Origin: Anisakis pegreffii
Taxonomy: Eukaryota; Nematoda; Chromadorea; Rhabditida; Anisakidae
Direction of reading: 5' to 3'
Length of the DNA stretch: 64,000 bases
NCBI GenBank assembly: GCA_035041965.1
Contig: JAPYMA010002957.1
Coordinates: 1 to 64,000 of the forward strand
Below are positions 44,001 to 57,400 of the stretch, piece by piece. Position 1 is the stretch's first letter, and every line of letters starts with the position of its first letter. The position numbers and the translations under genes were made by a program. The notes beneath the pieces were generated by a model. That model had not been told where the DNA came from. It saw only the letters and a program-made list of their open reading frames with translations, and did not search any database.

Positions 44001-46871
44001 GGAGGTAGGCAAAGATTGCATCAATAGAAAATAATATCGATTCCATGTGAAAAGAAAAACGTTAAGTAAATCAGCGATTGTCCGTAGCGTTATCTGACGA
44101 TGAGTTGACAATGTTTAGAATCTTGATTGAAATACGTTTCTCGTCATGGTACTTCACTGTATTTGTGATGAAATGATCGGAGAAAGCAATTTTTGAAAAG
44201 AAGTAACTGTAATGATCAAAGATTTTGAATAAGAACTTCATACAGCAACGTAAAGAGGCACCCGGGGGTGTTCGTTATGCATATTAGACTCAGCATGAGG
44301 CGAGAGCAGAGCGATTTCTGAACTTTCACAAAATTCGTAGCCATCATAAAGGTCACCCCAATAACCTGGCATATCACAATAAGCTGGTATACCTTTTTCA
44401 GCTTTGCACACGAAATCTGATATCTGTTATTCAACGTCGTTGAATGTAAGAGCGTAAAGCAAGCAGCTTATCTTCCTCAACGAATTGCTTAAAATCACAA
44501 AAAAGTTTGCCTGTGGTTATTTCATTGGATGTCGCACTTTCATGTGTTACGTCTTTGAAAAATGGATATAATGTCGTTGTTGAGAACTATTATGCATGAA
44601 TTATGCATTGATTATGCATGAATCAATCCAGTGATACATCCATCACGTTTGCATGTCTTTTGATTGGTTGTTCGAATAACACCAACGCTTTCTCATGGCT
44701 CATTTTTTCAGTAAACGAAGCACACTGATCATGTCATCAATTTATCAAAAGTGTGACGCGACAGTCAGTTTTTCATTTCCATCGCAGATTTTGTCTCGTC
44801 GTTCATGGATGGTTAAAATGATAATTTTGAGTCATTTGGCCGGCTTACTTTGTTTTGCGATTAATGTTGTTGACCTCTTTCTTAAACCTTCTCGTCGATA
44901 CAGTCAAATTATTCGGACTGAAGCAAAATTCTAGCGGTATCGGAAAGCACTTTTTATGTCCTTTTATATATGTATCGTTTCATTTTTTGAAAGATTTATT
45001 TTTTTGGTGTTTTTTTCAATTTTTGCCATCGACATTTTTTTTCATTTGCCATCAACTTTTGTCTTTTTTCATTTGCCATCGACATTCTCATGAGAATTTG
45101 TTTTTGAAAACTCGCTCTGAAAACTTCAGATATAGACACACGCAGTGATGTACACTATGAATGAAAGTGATCATTGAAACACATGAATTCTCACTTGTTG
45201 AGTTTTTACTTAGAGCAACGGCCCACCAAATAATCCAACTGCCAAATTTGGAGGCACTCTTGTTCGTGTGTTGCGCGATTACTAACCAACATTGTGTATC
45301 GTAGTGACAATCATTACACCATTTCGCATCGTTCAATGTTTTTAGTATCATTTATGGAGTGATTTCTGCATATAGTATGAATCGTCTTATAGAATTTGTT
45401 GCTCGTTTATACAATTGCTACAACTCTTTTTGAACTTATTCCATTGAACAGAATTCATTTGAAAACGAAATTTTATTTTGGACAATGAAGTGCCATAGCA
45501 TCGAAACTGATATAGGTCGTGACATAAGCCATAAGTCGACGTGTGATTGTGAATGTATTTCATTGATTCTTTCATTGTTGCGCGGTCACTTGACATTACG
45601 TAAGTGACATGACTAAGTTGCGAATAAATGATCTTTGTTTCCGAGGGTTTTGGAAAAGTCTTTCCTCTGAACTTGTGACTGACTAGCCTTTGTTTTACAC
45701 TAGTAGTGCTGAACTGAGCGAATCGGTAAAGTAAGTGAGTGAAATGTACTAGAAGAAGAGATAAATAGATGAAGAGGCGTAGATGTTAATCATTTTCACG
45801 AATCATGCGATCGAAACCGATGTCAGAGAGCATCGCAGTGTTTGATGATCAGATGAAACGCATCTCATCTGTTTTTTTTTTCCATTTTTCATTTCAGTCT
45901 TTCGCCTTTCCAGCGATCTTCTCCCATTGGTCGTCCCATACCATATGATAAGTGCGTTCTGCTCCCGATCTGTCGCTCACTCGTATTCGTTCGTTCGTTC
46001 ATTCATATACCATCGAAAAAGTCATCATTCTTAGAGTTCCAGCAAATTAAGTAGAATATTTTGAATATGCACTCAAAAAATAACCACAATAATAACATAA
46101 CCATAATAACACAACAATAACAACCATAATTGTATGAATATTTTGTTAATAATTATAAATAAGTATTCCGAACTTTATGTTATCATGTCACGTATGTAGG
46201 TGGTTATGTATGAATAAAGTAAGTGATTGCTAGATGACATGATACGATCAGATACGATCTGTGAATGTAAATGCCTTCGTCGTGAATGTGCCGTTGCAAA
46301 TTTGGTTCTTCATTATTATTGTGGTATTGGTTTGGTGATTGATCAATTGCACAATGGTGCAATCGCACAGTTGTGTGTGTGTGTGTACGTGCATCGTGCT
46401 GTTGTTGTTGTTGTTATGTTCGTTCTGATAAGATATGATGCGTTCCGTTCGGTAATGCCTAAATTTTAATGAAACGATGCCTGATTGTATTGAAATTAGA
46501 ATCAGATTGAGTTGATCCTTTAAATTTACACAAATTCAATCCGACTGCTGCATTCAGTCAGCTATCAAATGAGGTAGCCTCAATGCTCGCATCTGTTACG
46601 ATAAATTCTTATTATTGTTCGTTGATCGTTGTGTGTATTCCAAGAAACGAGGTGCATCAGAATACCATCGTACATTCCGTCGTCATGTAGAGGAATTCGC
46701 CGTTCGATTTTCGGTGATGAGCTCGCGTATTCGACCAGTAAATTTTACGATGTTTTTGTTGTATTTATTTTCAGAGAGGTGTTCATTTGTTTTGTTTGTG
46801 ATCGTATTGATTGGAAAATACGGAAATTAGGGAAAAATTAAGAAAAATTCAATGAATCTGAACACTAAACG
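41067..46871. other. Intergenic region downstream of aconitase
   Basis: About 5.8 kb without a supported gene. Open frames at 42759-43290, 43798-43986, 44695-45148 and 46227-46841 are short, T-rich or unrecognised. An AAC/AAT simple repeat lies near 46075-46130. TTTTCAGAGAGG at about 46770 could be an acceptor for the 5' end of the next gene. Confidence 0.4.
44998..45088. repeat. Short T-rich tandem repeat
   Basis: Three diverged copies of a unit containing TTTTTCATTTGCCATCGACA lie in a row, with T-run length varying between units. Confidence 0.65.
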
Positions 46872-49800
46872 ATGACTTCCGCGACTTCCAGAGCTCTGCT
46901 GCGACTCTTTATCGGTCATAGGCAAGTTTTTTTCTCGAATTGCTTTCGTCTTTGAAACATTTCACTGGTTCAGATCAGATTTATCCATTAATTTGTGTCA
47001 TTGACTCATTGGTATCAAGGTGATAATAGTTCGATTTTTGTTTCGGCACTGCTGAAAAGTTTGAAAGTTTCATATTCTCGTTGAATGGTTAATGCAATGG
47101 ATCTCAACCCAATTTCAGCCAATTCTAGAGTTGAGTTGAATGAAGGAGGTGACCAAATCAGTCATTTTCCTTTCGTATCTAACATTATGAAGTGACCTTA
47201 CGATCTGTAGACAATTTATTATAGAAGGTCAAAAACTATGGTGTGGTATTTACATAATGAACGTAGGGCGTGTATGTTCTAATTAACAAGGGAAGGTCAC
47301 GAACTTTTCCCCGCCATATCTCGCGTCCCCCTTGTGCTCCGCAAAAAATTCATACATATTCATAATCAGCTATATGAGCCCTACTACATGATATACATCT
47401 CATCCCGAAACGTTGGGGTAAGTTCGTGACCTTCCTTTGTAAGACAAATAGAATAATGCCTGTTGGGTCAGGTGAGTTTCGCAGAAAATCAAAGCAAACA
47501 ATCTCACGATCAGGACGTTTAAGAATCGATAGAAGACTCGTGAAAGAAACGTGCGTCGAACCTAACTGATTGCATCGATCGTTGTTTTGCCTAACAATAA
47601 ATTAAATTCTTAATACTCGTCAGCAGTGACAGTAATTTAAAGCGCGATGATGCTAATAACAATGTGATGATTTCTCAGGTCCGAAATGCTTGATCGGCCA
47701 ACGCCTCAAGGGCATACACACAGATGGACGGTGTTCGTGCGTTCGGCTGGGCAGCATCAATTCACCGATCGAACTTTCATCAAAAAGGTTTATTTATACT
47801 GAAATTGATCTGTGTGTAATCATTGTTTAAAATCTCTATTGATTGCTTAGCACAAGAGATGCACGAGAAAACGTGTGGGAGTGAGTTACGAGTTATGAGT
47901 AGTGGTTCTGTGGGAGTTGGTTATGAAGCAAACGCATATGAACGTTAGTTGTGAGCCGAGGATGTTGATTGATCGTGAGATATTGTAGCACTTCAACTGA
48001 CAGCGATCAAATGATAGATTTTATGAATTGAAAAAAAAAAGAGTTTAGCGTTTAACCGAACAATTCAAATTTCTAACGTCGACTTAATAACAGTAGAATG
48101 AAGATCAGAGTCAGTTAGTTACTTTGAGAAATTGAGCTTTTTCGGGACTCAGCATAGCGTTCCGGACACATCTACTTTAGCTGGTTGATTCACAGAATTG
48201 AAAATCGTCTGTCCGAATAAAACGATAAGCTGCGTTAAGCACTTGTAAGCATTTTCGAGAATTGTTCAGTCAGAAGCAACGAGACGGACTCATACTCATT
48301 GATTGTTGATCGTTCTTTCTGGTCTCTGTTTGTACCAGAACCATAACCAACGAATTTGAAAATTAATTCGAATCGCATAATCATGATTGCTCTTTTCTCG
48401 TTAAAGTCTTCCTCAATCAACATACATTAATGGTATAAGTAAACCCACTTGAGTTTGCCTCACCCAAATGATTGAATTTGCCTCAGTGATCAACCTTCAA
48501 GAGGCTTCACTCTGCTCTTTGTCTAGTACCTGATTGTGTTCGAACACGAACTAATTGAAATTTGTCCAAGCATCAACTCAATTTGTGACTGAAGTTTATT
48601 TGAAATAGTGTTGAGTGTTGTCATCTTCATGAAGCAACACTGTTGTGCACTGCAAAGTAAATCGACGACGCATCTGATCAGATGATGAGATCGTAACATC
48701 GACAGATTGTGATGCTATGATCTTGTTGTTAGTCACAACAAAATCCGAACTGCAATCTACATCGCCAACATATTGTCTCCTCCAAGTATTCAAATACAGA
48801 ATTCGATCTATTTCACCGGATGAATCGGATTTGTATTATTGATAAAATCACGATATTTACATTCAAATCCCTGATAAAATTACGATAAACATTTAGCAAA
48901 AGCAAGTAGAGAAATTGAGAGAAGACGTTAGCTTACCCGTAAAACCTTTCTCATTTCCATTTTGCTGACTCAAATATTATATGACTGATCCGCTTAATAT
49001 GATATCGCTGCCATTCTGTGATGATGTTATAATTTGTTATGCTTTTTCTGTTTTTTATCCTTCCCTCTCTAGCAATAGTTGGGGCAATATATTTACCATA
49101 TTGTTATCATTTGTACCGAACTTCGCTAAACATGTTGTTATTTGAATAAGTATTATTATTCCCCATTATAGGTTGTTTTCGAGCTTCATCCAGATTTTGC
49201 GAATCCTTATCGTGTCGTCAAAGAGCCACCGTTTGAGGTAACCGAAACCGGCTATGCGGGTTTCTCAATACCCATATCGGTGTCTTTTTCTGGTACATCC
49301 AAGGTGTATCGACTTTATTACGATATGAATTTATGCCTCGGTTAGTTGACACGTTTGTCATTCCACTTTAATGACTTCCTACTGTTATTATTATTGTTAA
49401 ATTATTGTTATTATTATTGTTGGTACAGTTTGTTTAGTTGTTTTTATCGGATCTTCTTTACGGTGAAACGTTTCAGAAAAACAATCTGAACATAAAGTGG
49501 AACAAATTCTGGAAATCAAACAGCCATCAAAGTCATTTTATGAGCTCATTATGAAATACGGTGGTGTTGTGAAGAAAGGTGAACGAAAGGAAAAGCATCG
49601 ACTCAAACCAAAGCAAATGCCAACAGAAAATACAAATGAAAAAGAGGACGATTGTCCAACTGAGGATTGCAACAAGAAACGAGAAAAGAGTAGAGATCAT
49701 CAGTTGGAACAGACAAAAAACCGAAAGGATCGCGAGTTTGTTGATTGTGTAGAGTCGCGAACGAGACGGGAACGAGATCGAGAACTGCTTGAAGAGGAAG

Positions 49801-51094
49801 ACACGATCAGTCGGAAAGAAACAGAGCAGCAACGCCAGTCGACAAAGGAACGTGCTGCAGATGAGAAGTCAGGTATAGAAATGAGAAAAAACACGGAGGC
49901 GAAAGACGAAAATGAGAGACGAAAGGAAAAAGAGTCGTCAAGAAGGGTGGTTGATAACGAAGTTAGTTAAGGTTCAGTAATTTGTTTTATGCAAGGATGA
50001 TGATGTTTCTTACTTGTAATTAAAAACTACTGTCAAGCATATCGTGGTGATTCGCATCATCCTGATACGTTGGTATTTCCTCTGGTTCGTATTAGTGTTA
50101 GTGAACAAATGGAGAAGTGATCCGCAGAAAGCACTCGAACCATCAAGAGATCACCTAACCAACGTTATGCACACAGATCGGAATTCGACTTGCCCTTACA
50201 GCCTATATGTTTCCACTCGTTCATTGATGATAGTTTTCGAACTTGTTTTGTTTCTCAGAGTTGTCAGGTGACAGCGATCTCGTCCTCTCGAAGCAACAAA
50301 GTAACACCGCGTAGTAACAATGATCGAATATCATCGAATTCGGTGAGTCTTTTAGCGATTTTATCAGTCACATCTTTGCATTCATTTGTTTACCAGTTCT
50401 GCTTTCGACACAAACGACTTCATAGAGTCGTCAGTGACTAGCCGTCGTTTATCTTCTGCTGATGATCACTCTATGAAGTCCAGTTTTTTATCAGTAAGTC
50501 AGTCACGTTTCTCAGATTCAGTAATGTTCTAGGAGCGAGAAAAAGTGAAGCGCTCAAAGGCGAATAATGTCGAAACTGAGTCGGTCGTTGCAAAGAAGTC
50601 TAGGGTATTTTTCGTTCATTTGTGTTCGTGTAGGGTAGCATCTTTTTGATTATTTTCATTTGAGGAGATTTGTCGAATAGATAAGTGAGAAATTTTGGAG
50701 GAGCAAAATCGATAGTGTTTTGTAGAATGTTATGCTGTGTTTTGTATTCTTCATCTAAATTCTGAATGTTTTTATCGATGTGCTGCGAAAATGTTGAATA
50801 GATCAAAAAAATTTATGAATAACGGTACTTCCATTGTGCACAGTTTGTTATCTGTTTGAGATGGACGATGTCGAATTGGAGTCACTAAAAGCGCTTCAGC
50901 GGAAACTAATGACAATCTGTGATGTGGAACGCCTGCAAGCCATTGTTGAGGCGGTTATCGCTTCAGGGCCCACATCCGGCCTGCAAATGGCTCGAATGTG
51001 CTTATCCGAAGATAATTTTCTCTCGTTTGATCTCTGTGCGTTGAGCACATCGTTACTCTCGCAATTCGAAGAAATTTGTTCGAAACAAGTTTAA
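46872..51094 (+). CDS. YEATS-domain chromatin reader, AF9/ENL (MLLT3/MLLT1) homologue
   Basis: AF9/ENL proteins read acylated histone H3 through YEATS and recruit AF4/DOT1L through the C-terminal AHD in transcription elongation. Exons: 46872-46921, 47679-47787, 49172-49340, 49477-49961, 50268-50342, 50533-50604, 50861-51094. These keep frame and give 397 residues. YEATS covers about residues 8-110: LFIGHR, GHTHRWTVFVR, then FELHPDF...PPFEVTETGYAGFSIPI and a strand ending YRLYYDMNLCL. A charged Lys/Arg/Glu linker follows (exon 4). The last exon is an AHD: ALQRKLMTICDVERLQAIVE, then FLSFDLCALSTSLLSQFEE. Intron 1 uses a GC donor (CATAG/GCAAGT). A further candidate exon at 50397-50493 has good splice signals but the wrong phase. 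If exon 4 is not spliced, the protein stops at 49970 without an AHD. Confidence 0.88.
47287..47439. mobile_element. PIF/Harbinger-like MITE in intron 1 of the YEATS gene
   Basis: The terminal inverted repeat is about 25 bp (CAAGGGAAGGTCACGAACTT at the left, its complement with three mismatches at the right). The direct flank TAA lies on both sides (47284-47286 and 47440-47442). A 3-bp TWA duplication with a TIR of this length fits PIF/Harbinger. The element is 153 bp with no coding capacity. Confidence 0.75.
50416..50480. repeat. 13-bp perfect inverted repeat in the YEATS gene
   Basis: GACTTCATAGAGT at 50416-50428 is exactly inverted as ACTCTATGAAGTC at 50468-50480, with a 39-base loop. It falls within the ambiguous exon candidate at 50397-50493, where an RNA hairpin could affect splicing. 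Confidence 0.7.
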
Positions 51095-54000
51095 CTTGTT
51101 ATATTCTACGAATATACTAAGCAGTCATGAATCATCTCTCAACGCATTTCGTTTCCATGTAATATTATGTAATGATATTGTTTTCCTCATGTATTATCAT
51201 CACCTCACGTCATCATCATCATATTGTTATATTTATTTCATTTGCTTGTACTTGTATTTATGTGTGGCTTTTTAATTTCTTTGTAATCATTTGTTCTATT
51301 TCACCTCATAATGACGTTTCACAATCAGCAATCCATCAGAGATGGTTGGTCATAACGAGAATGTGAAATCCGTAATTCATATTGATCGCAAATAGCGCTT
51401 CAGCGACGAATTAAATGAGATCAGTTATAAGCAAGATGAAAGATGTATGGTGATTTGATATTTCATCTCTAACATCCGATCTTGTCGTCATATCCATCGC
51501 ATCCTCGAAAGGATCTATTTGGATTAAAGGTTCATTCGTTCAGATCTTAACAAACATCGTTGTTCGCATATGACAGATTTTTGCCGATTTCCTGTCTTAA
51601 GCTGGGCTATTACCTTTATTGATGGGCTAGTACTAACATCACTGATTGACTGATTCGCTTAGTCAGTTGATTCACTGTAAATGTTGTTGTTGTTGTTCAA
51701 AATGATGCTTTCTTATACATACGTTATTGTTGAAGTTATCGTAATTGTTGCGTTATTCCATTTTAAATGGCACCGATGTGATCTTGCATAAGTGATATTC
51801 CGTTTGATCTATATAGCAGCGGTCCCGACGCTGGGGGTGCTCCATTACTCCCTTCGATGGTTTAGCAGGCCGTCACTATTCCTTCCCCTCCCCGCGCTAC
51901 AGTAATTTACTAGTTCTACGCAAAACGTCAGAACTAATTTCCCGACCCTCTGCATTACCACTCCCTGACACTTCCAAATAACCCTAATTGGGTGGTTCCT
52001 CCCCTATGGGCCTCTCCTATGGGGACCCCTGCTATAAAGTATTTATTGCTGATTTACAGAGGGTTTATTTTGCTATTCATAGTGTGTATTTTTGTTTAGT
52101 TTTTAGCGGTCATTCAGTGAAGGCATTCATCCGATTTTCACAGCAAACTTATTGTTAGTAATTTGATTTTATTTGTATTGCATATTCAACATCTCATTAT
52201 ATTATGAATGTTCTTACTAGTAGTTATTAACATTTATATGTGTACTCATTTGTATATCACCTATTCATTTTGAAAAAATTGTATTAACCATGTTGAAAAG
52301 ACTGATAATCTCGCTGAATGGAATTTCGCATCTTTGGATTATTGGAATGATAATTTTGATATGAATAGTGTTGATATCAAATGGGTGATTGCCAGGCTTA
52401 ATGTAGATTTGATGACTGGCTGAGAGGTGTCACGGAAGTTGAGGACGTATGAGGGAAAGGAACTTTGATTGAGCGAGGAAGATAGCATTCAAGGTGGGGA
52501 GAATGAGTAAAACGAGTAATAACAGAATGGCAACACAGGGTCTGAAGGTGTGTGCAGGTATCCGATTTGCAAGCTAATCGATCGCAATTGGATGCAGAAA
52601 AGTGGTAGTGTGTGATAATCGTGATGATGTTCAAAATTTCATTCATAAATAGTTGAAAAATAAACATCAAGTGGGGTTGTATGGGGCGTTAAATATCATC
52701 TGCCAATTAGATTGCCCTGATTTTCAACTGATTCGTTAGAATGTAATCGGTGAAAAAAGAACAGTTCGCTTATACATTTTTTTTTCTTATTTGGTCACAG
52801 TCATGGAAATGAAAATTTCTGGGGCAGTTTCCTTGCGTAGATTACTGAATTTCTTGTGGTTGGGCATCAGTTTCACGCAAATTCCAACTGAAATTTTCTC
52901 CAACATTACAAATATATATTCAAGATGTCCACAGTGCAGCAATGCCTTCTGATTCGGAAACTAAAGATCTATTAGATAACGAATAAAGTTAATGAATTGG
53001 CATTTTAGAATGGTGTCAACTGCGTAGGTGAACTTCACTATCAACAACAACAAACCATGCTCACCACATAAGAGCTACTCATGGTCAGCGTACTCGATCG
53101 CTGTCACAAAATGGTGGGAAAAATTCATCTACGAGTTTTTTTTTTAAGTCTATCTTCAAAGATATTTTCCAATTTATGTCAAAAACGATAGTTTAATAGC
53201 AACAGTAATAGCTGCATAGTAACAGTACTAGCTGAACTTAACAGTGACAAAAACGATGGTGAAATATTATATCTCATGATTGATGTCAAGAATGAAATAC
53301 TAATGAGAAGTGACGTACCCGATAACTCGGTGACGTGACATCATTAGCTTCACAAATCATTCGCTATGACCTTAGCATTAATTTTACGAATACAGTAAAT
53401 TGTAAGTGCGTATTCGATGATAGATTTGTTGAGTAAATGAAGTGGTCAGGAAAGGAACGCATACTGGAAGAAATGCTGTTGTTGCTGCTGTCAGCTTGCG
53501 AAACGAACCAAGCAAACAACCCCCATCGACTGGAAGGACTATCGACAACGCTAAATGTTTCCTGTCTTGCATAACAACGACTCGCAACAATCACCGTTCA
53601 CATCGATGTCTGTCTTTTCAATCACCTATTCGACTATGTCTTAAGCTATGCTCAACATCCGTAAAATATATCTTCCACAACAACACTCCACCCATATACA
53701 ATCACAATAACTCAGTTTCTTCCAAAAATTTTTCGCTATCCTCGTGACGACTTCTACTACGTGAAACCACTTCTTCAGTTGTTGATGAACTTGAAAAATG
53801 TTTGTTCAATGGTGCCACTAATATAATACCACAATAAAAATAACGTTTATGAAGAAAGTCTTTCAATTCAGGCGGAATATAATTGCATGAGGCCAAGAAG
53901 TGTTATTGCGTAGGCAACAGTAGGTATGACTGGATGAAAGGCGGTCAGACTAGCAATGGGCACTATTTTGTTTGCATGACCATCATGTAATATGCTCATG

Positions 54001-54461
54001 CTTATATACACATTCATGAACGATTAAAATCCGCCTGCTGGCAACCATCAAGCAATATTACTATACTTTCTTTGTTGTTTTTTAGAGTTGGCCAAAGTGC
54101 TGCTCCTTATTCGTAGAATATTTTATGTCTATGATTTATGTCCACAACAAATTCTCTCTCCGCTTTCTCCATACTAATTCCACTTACTCAATTTTACTTT
54201 TAATGTGGATGTCTATCAATTAATTATTACTGTCGCATTCATCCATTCTCTGATCTGCTTTGGTGAACCTTAAATATCTCAAGTGCATCGTACATTGTCA
54301 ATTAGCAACTCTAGAATCACCACTAACGGCAACATAAGACTGAATTTTGCATCTCTTAAAAACCAATCATAACGTTATTCAACAATACAATAGTTTTATT
54401 TAAGTCGCTGATTATTCTGATCGTTCCGTTCCTCATTAATGTACTCTCTTGTACGTCGGGA
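51095..54461. other. Intergenic region between YEATS and TRPN genes
   Basis: Apart from the MITE at 51817-52031, no feature is supported. Open frames at 52398-52670 and 53364-53896 on both strands are short, Ser/Thr-rich and unrecognised. The frame of the next gene stays open upstream of its ATG back to 54360, so an additional 5' exon or trans-splice site may lie here. Confidence 0.4.
51817..52031 (+). mobile_element. hAT-like MITE, 215 bp
   Basis: The left end CAGCGGTCCC and right end GGGACCCCTG are inverted repeats (9 of 10). Flanks CTATATAG (51809-51816) and CTATAAAG (52032-52039) agree at 7 of 8 bases, the 8-bp duplication typical of hAT. The interior is GC-richer than its surroundings and non-coding. 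A second, more decayed copy in the opposite orientation is nested at 7380-7569. Confidence 0.8.
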
Positions 54462-57400
54462 ATGCTGCCGAGAGATCATCTCGACATTCTATCTTCTGAC
54501 GTTGATCCCGATGATGATAGTAACGTTCCTCATTCTCATCGTATTACTGCTAATTCCCTTTTATCTTCCCAAAATTTGCTCAACGCCTCAAAACAGAACG
54601 AACAAAACAATTTTTTCAATTATTGCTCGTTCGATGCGGATATTCCTTCTACGAGCAATGCTAACGTCACTTCGGCCGTTCCTAATAGTACCAACACCTC
54701 TACTTCTGCTCTTACTCAAACAATTTCTTCGGTCCCTGCAGGTTATCGCAACAATTCCCCTTACGAAGCTAATGCAGATGTTCACGCTGCCATTACTTCG
54801 AATAGCAATCAGTTGGTTGGCAGCCAACAATATAATGAAACTGTGCCTTGTGCTAGTGGTAAAATTGATGTTACTAATAGCTTCGATGTGGATATTTATG
54901 ATAAGAACAACGATAAGAGAACAGTTACTAATGCTCGAATGGGTTCATCACCAAGATATTCCTCTGGAAAGAGTGGATTGCTCGCAACAGCTTTGCGAGA
55001 AGCTAAAATTACCACAGCAACAGCACAACGACTTGACTCTTCTCCCAGGTATTCCTCTGGTATGAGTGGCCTTTTAGCGACAAGTTTACGAGATAATGAT
55101 CCGTTAACAACGGCAGCTACCACCATGACACCGGAATTCCATCTAAGACGAGATTCATCACCGAGATATTCATACGGAAGAACAGGTTTATTGGCAACAG
55201 CACTGCGAGAAGATACTTATATGCCAGTGACAGAAGCAATACCAACAGCGGCTACGGTGACTGAACGTTACAACCGGCTAGATTCCTCTCCAAGATATTC
55301 ATCTGGAAGGACGGGCTTTTTCGCAACAGCTTTGCGAGAAGAGGTTGCAACTGCAGTCATTCAAGCAGCAAATAGTCGTAATCGATTGGATTCATCTCCG
55401 AGATATTCTTCCGGTAGCACAGATTTTTTCGCGACAGAATTACGAGGAACTGGCTCGCCACCAATTATGACTACATCGCCGAGGCATTCATCTGGAAGAA
55501 ATGAATTATTTGCAAGCACATTGCAAGATCCTGCTTTGAAATCAACGACCGCACCGACTGCCGTAACGAGCGATGTTGGAAGTCGATTAAATTCACCGTC
55601 ACGACATTCATCTGGAAAAACGGGTCTATTAGCAACAGCGTTACGAGAACATACTCCATCACTGATGGTTGCAAAACCAGTCACAACGACGGCAGACGTT
55701 AACACATCCCCGCATTCGTCGCCAATATATTCGTCTTCAAATTCAGCCCCCCTTGCAACAACCTTTCGGGAAATTGATTCAACGTCAATGACACCAAATG
55801 TGATTGCTCTGACGACGAATGCACCTTCTTTACCTAAACGAACATCGATATTGGATTCGTCAAAACCAAATCAACCGAATGGTATTCTGCCAAATGCTAT
55901 TAAGCGTTCTTTAGAGAACACTGATGATGAGTTATCACAAAACCAGCAGCAACAACACTTGCCACCAAGATTCGTTGGTGCTGTATGGCGTGGACACGTG
56001 GAAAACCCATTAGGCGAAGACTTGCAGCCTACCACTTCATTACCACAGTCGCATCAACGCATATTGTTTGGTGATGTCCAAAATACGGAAGCGTTACTCT
56101 CGCATGGTGACCGTATGGGTAGTAACAGTACGCAATTGAACGAACGTCATGAAACTGCAAATGATTTTGCAGCGTACGACGACGATCACTTTCATGCTTC
56201 CACCTTAGCATCTATTGGAGATACCGAGAAGGATATTACTTTTACTGACGCTTTAACTGCAAGTATTAACATGCAGCCCTCACCTAGACGCACTAAGGTC
56301 GATCGACTCGTAGTGCATGACGATGAAACTGATAGTGATAACGATAATATCAAGAGCGACAGTGATAACCAGTTAAAATTTTCACATAGAATGCCTTCAT
56401 CTGATTTTGAGCAGAGAAGAAGACCGAGTGAAAGAGGTCCCTCGAAATCACCACCTACAATATCATCATATTCGAACAAGCGAAACGAAAGGCTCAGAGT
56501 AGTTGGGACACCAACTGATCTGACACAACAACCGAAACAAAGATTGAGACGGAAACGAATTGCAGAAATGGATGAAGCGAGAGGAGATCATTCGCAAGAT
56601 GAACGGCATCACATGCAAGGGCATTTACAACATCAGCTCCTGCCATCAACATCAGCCTCGCTCCATCGGTCGTCGCCTTCTCCAGCACTCGCCTCTCAGG
56701 CACATACCTCTAGACGTTCGGTGGCATTGGGACGATCCCCAACTACATCTAGAACTACGACAACACTCACTATTCCTGATGCGAATCAACAACTATCAAC
56801 AGTAACGGATGGTCATATCAGCAGTCGTAGTTCGCGAAGCCCATCATCTAGGGCATTTATGAAAGCAACATCGCGAAATGAAAAGCGACTCGAGGAAAGG
56901 GAAAAACATGAACTGCAAGAAAATGATACACGACGACATCATTATGAAGGTCCCAAAGCACCGCCATCAACGTCTAATTTGATCACTGAAGCAGGTAAAA
57001 TGCCGATCTTTAGCGAGATGTACTCCATTTCATCTAGAACTGCTACTCCGAAACGCTCATTGGCTGCTGAGACTGAGGACCCCAAAAGACCAAAGACAAG
57101 GGAACCAATAACTCGAAGAAATCTTTTGCGAAACGCTCCAATAGATACAAAATCTATAGTAATTGGTACAAAAACACCGGAAATTGACCCTAAAAAACCC
57201 TACCCATCGTACTATAAACCTTCACCAGTCACAAGGCCTGTTTCGAAGGCTAATAGTGGTGCTGCCGTGGGTGCTGATAAGAAATTGAAAGGAAAACAGG
57301 CGACGATTGCGACTGTGAGCAGTAGTGATACAGAATCAGTGCAAAGTGGAAGAGATAGTTGTTGGCGAGGTAGAGGGACATCAAGGTCACAAACCCAACA

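Noticed and set aside
49533..49894. Minus-strand frames opposite YEATS exon 4
   Set aside because: Shadow of the Lys/Glu/Arg-rich coding exon, giving Phe/Leu/Ser strings on the opposite strand.
54439..55065. 208-codon plus-strand open frame overlapping the start of the TRPN exon
   Set aside because: Lies in another frame of the long exon, which alone carries the repeated motif; a shadow frame.
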